From JBHJOF01 sp050330055 (GTDB lineage Bacteria; Pseudomonadota; Alphaproteobacteria; Kiloniellales; JAKSDN01): 9,837 bases of DNA. Location of the stretch: contig JBHJOF010000146.1 in assembly GCA_050330055.1 (NCBI GenBank), forward strand, positions 1 to 9,837. Direction: 5' to 3'. Position numbers and translations under genes: made by a program. Of this stretch, positions 8,372-9,837 are shown in pieces (within the stretch, counting starts at the first letter, position 1; every line of letters starts with the position of its first letter). The notes beneath the pieces were generated by a model, which was not told the DNA's origin, did not search any database, and was given only the letters and a program-made list of their open reading frames with translations.

Positions 8372-8869
8372 ATGCTCGACGAGCTGCGCGATCTCTATCA
8401 GGAAGTGATCCTCGATCACGGGCGCAACCCGCGCAACTTCGGGGCGCCGGCACATCACACCTGCCTGGCGCACGGCAACAACCCCATGTGCGGCGACCGG
8501 GTGACGGTCTACCTCACCCTCGACGATGCGGGCGTGATCCAGGATGCCCGTTTCGACGGCCGCGGCTGCGCCATCTCGACCGCCTCGGCCTCGATGATGA
8601 CCGAAATCGTCAAGGGCATGACCCTGCCCCAGATGGAGCGGCTGTTCGTGCGCTTTCACCAGCTTTGCACCGGCGGCGAAGCCGCGGGAAACAAGGGCGG
8701 CGAGGCCGAGGGGGAGACAAGCGACGCGGAGGATGAGGCGCTGGAGCGCCTGCAGGTGCTGTCGGGCGTGCGCGAGTTCCCGGTGCGGGTCAAGTGCGCC
8801 ACCCTGCCCTGGCACACCCTGAAGGCCGCGGTCTCCGGCGCCGGCGACAAGGAAGTGACGACGGAGTAA
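8372..8869 (+). CDS. sufU: SufU-type Zn-dependent sulfurtransferase (NifU/IscU-like SUF protein)
   Basis: A 165-residue SufU-like protein. In Bacillus subtilis SufU is a zinc protein that accepts persulfide sulfur from SufS and passes it on; here it occupies the place SufE takes in enterobacteria. The zinc/sulfur ligands are visible: Cys40 and Asp42 in NPMCGDRV, Cys66 in GRGCAIS, and Cys142 in KCATLPW. These match Cys41, Asp43, Cys66 and Cys128 of B. subtilis SufU. The 14-residue excess before the last Cys is an acidic, Gly/Glu-rich insert at about 102-122. The ATG at 8372 starts one base after the sufS stop. A TTG at 8363, inside sufS and four bases after GGGAG, is an alternative start adding three residues. 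That the Zn site is used is inferred from ligand conservation. Confidence 0.9.
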   Translation: MLDELRDLYQEVILDHGRNPRNFGAPAHHTCLAHGNNPMCGDRVTVYLTLDDAGVIQDARFDGRGCAISTASASMMTEIVKGMTLPQMERLFVRFHQLCTGGEAAGNKGGEAEGETSDAEDEALERLQVLSGVREFPVRVKCATLPWHTLKAAVSGAGDKEVTTE

Positions 8870-8875
8870 CGCGAC

Positions 8876-9286
8876 ATGTCCTACGAGCGACCGGTCTATG
8901 ACCCTGCAATGTTCGGCGGCCCGCCGCCGCCGGGCGAGGACTTCATGGCGACGGCCGGCGAGCCGCTGCAGCCTGGCGTGCCGGCCGCCGGCCGGGAAGC
9001 GGTGATCGAGGCGCTGCACACGGTCTACGACCCGGAGATCCCGGTCGACATCTACGAGCTCGGCCTGATCTACGGCTTGGAAATCGGGACCGACGGCAAG
9101 GTCGAGATCGAAATGACCCTGACCGCGCCCGCCTGCCCGGTGGCCGGTGAGATGCCCGGCATGGTGGCCCGCGCCGTCTCGGCCGTCGAGGGCACCGGCG
9201 AGGTCGAGGTCAAGCTGGTCTGGGACCCGCCCTGGACGCCGGAGCGCATGTCCGAGGACGCCAAGCTCGCGCTCGGCATGATCTGA
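8876..9286 (+). CDS. sufT: SufT, MIP18/DUF59 family Fe-S maturation factor
   Basis: A 136-residue protein of the MIP18 (DUF59) family, typically the last or near-last gene in alphaproteobacterial suf operons. The domain spans about 40-136: YDPEIPVDIYELGLIYG (51-67), LTAPACPVAGEMPGM with the conserved Cys87, and the C-terminal VWDPPWTPERMSEDAKLALGM signature. The first 35 residues are Pro/Gly-rich, poorly conserved and likely disordered. SufT in Staphylococcus aureus supports Fe-S protein maturation when cluster demand is high; eukaryotic MIP18 acts in cytosolic Fe-S targeting. The biochemical step is unsettled. The start is 6 bp after the SufU stop, with GGAG about nine bases upstream, overlapping the end of the previous gene. 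Confidence 0.93.
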   Translation: MSYERPVYDPAMFGGPPPPGEDFMATAGEPLQPGVPAAGREAVIEALHTVYDPEIPVDIYELGLIYGLEIGTDGKVEIEMTLTAPACPVAGEMPGMVARAVSAVEGTGEVEVKLVWDPPWTPERMSEDAKLALGMI

Positions 9287-9324
9287 TACCATATGAAAGG
9301 GACGAGAGGAGCACGAGGGACGCC

Positions 9325-9660
9325 ATGGTTGCACCGATGATCACGCTGACCGACGCCGCCGCCGAGCGCGTGCGCGGCCTGATGGGCCGCAGCGAGAAGC
9401 CGGTGCTGGGCCTGCGCGTCGGCGTCAGTACCCGGGGCTGCTCGGGGCTCAGCTACAAGATCGAGTACGCCGAGGAGCAGAGAAAGTTCGAAGAGGTCGT
9501 CGAGGACAAGGGCGTGCGCATCTTCATCGACCCGACCGCCATCATGTTCCTGATCGGCAGCGAGATGGACTACGTCGAGGACAAGTTCCAGAGCGGCTTC
9601 GTGTTCCGCAACCCGAACGAAAAGGGCCGCTGCGGCTGCGGCGAAAGCTTCCACGTGTAG
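9325..9660 (+). CDS. sufA: SufA/IscA-type A-type Fe-S carrier
   Basis: A 111-residue A-type carrier that accepts clusters from SufBC2D and hands them to apo-targets. The three ligand cysteines are Cys39 in STRGCSGLSY and Cys103 and Cys105 in GRCGCGESF. The IDPTAIMFLIGSEMDYV block is characteristic of the family. The ATG at 9325 follows GAGGG five bases upstream; a second ATG at 9337 (MITLTDAAAERV) would remove four residues. It is 38 bp after sufT and appears to be the last gene of the operon. Within the family SufA, IscA and ErpA are hard to tell apart by sequence; SufA is chosen for its operon context. Confidence 0.93.
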   Translation: MVAPMITLTDAAAERVRGLMGRSEKPVLGLRVGVSTRGCSGLSYKIEYAEEQRKFEEVVEDKGVRIFIDPTAIMFLIGSEMDYVEDKFQSGFVFRNPNEKGRCGCGESFHV

Positions 9661-9670
9661 CGTGACAGTC

Positions 9671-9837
9671 TTACAATAGCCGGTTAGCTAGGTTCCCTAT
9701 TCCCTTGTCCGCTTCGCGGACGCCCCACGCACTGCATTCACCCGGGCGCTGAGCATTCGCCGCGGAATGTGCAGCAGTGGTCTCAGCGTCCCGGCCCCGC
9801 ACCTGGTCGATGCGGGTGGCTTCGGCCAGGGCCTGGG
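9671..9837 (-). CDS. Possible C-terminal tail of a convergent gene (partial)
   Basis: On the minus strand one frame is open from the right edge to a TAA at 9673-9671 (54 codons). The first 16 or so codons from the edge (QALAEATRIDQVRG onward) have strongly GC-rich third positions like the window's real genes; the later codons do not. A second frame is also open for most of this length, which weakens the case. I recognise no family. It may be a real protein end or chance. Confidence 0.25.
   Translation of the reverse strand, partial: QALAEATRIDQVRGRDAETTAAHSAANAQRPGECSAWGVREADKGIGNLANRLL
9707..9721. terminator. Hairpin after the SUF operon, possible terminator without a T tract
   Basis: GTCCGC and GCGGAC form a perfect 6-bp stem with a TTC loop, 46 bases after the sufA stop. 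No T run follows on either strand, so it is not a standard intrinsic terminator. It may still pause polymerase or protect the 3' end of the transcript. Confidence 0.3.
9742..9794. other. Long imperfect inverted repeat with nested hairpin
   Basis: The arm CCGGGCGCTGAG (9742-9753) pairs with CTCAGCG-T-CCCGG (9782-9794) over 12 bp with one bulged T. Inside it, CATTC (9754-9758) and GAATG (9765-9769) form a second stem directly stacked on the first, around GCCGCG. The structure lies beyond the SUF operon. It may be an RNA element, a repeat end or part of a coding region on the minus strand. Confidence 0.35.

Noticed and set aside
9707..9721. Confident intrinsic terminator for the suf operon
   Set aside because: The stem is perfect but no T tract follows on either strand, so it is listed only as a low-confidence possibility.

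Overview
The window looks like the chromosome of a GC-rich alphaproteobacterium, probably Rhodospirillales-like. This rests on the high third-position GC, an alphaproteobacterial-type porin with a C-terminal Phe, a SUF operon headed by a Rrf2-type regulator, and an intergenic palindromic repeat of the class common in alphaproteobacteria. No species call is possible from sequence alone.

Left part (1-2550), all on the minus strand and all encoding predicted exported proteins. In transcription order these are a c-type cytochrome of the P460 family (2550-1921), a general porin (1765-653) followed by a clear intrinsic terminator (587-614), and a strikingly cysteine-rich exported protein built of C-x-P-C repeats (start at 401, running off the left edge). 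A perfect 8-bp inverted repeat sits directly against the ribosome binding site of the Cys-rich gene.

Middle (2551-2839) is a divergent intergenic region. It holds one strong hairpin near 2687-2715, a weaker hairpin after it, and, next to the regulator start, a candidate promoter overlapped by a sequence resembling an IscR-type half site.

Right part (2840-9660), all on the plus strand, is a complete SUF iron-sulfur cluster assembly operon: Rrf2-family regulator, sufB, sufC, sufD, sufS, a SufU-type protein, sufT (MIP18/DUF59) and an A-type carrier (sufA). SufS draws sulfur from cysteine, the Zn-binding SufU-like protein probably relays it, SufBC2D is the scaffold, SufA carries clusters onward, SufT assists maturation, and the Rrf2 protein probably senses cluster status and controls the operon. 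No SufE is present in the window. Genes from sufC to sufT are tightly packed or overlapping. The exception is the 169-bp sufB-sufC gap, which carries a double-hairpin repeat whose two halves differ by base-pair-preserving changes.

The last 177 bases hold two inverted repeats and possibly the tail of a convergent gene. The SUF operon is ordinary in content. The least explained item is the Cys-rich repeat protein and its neighbourhood with the P460 cytochrome.
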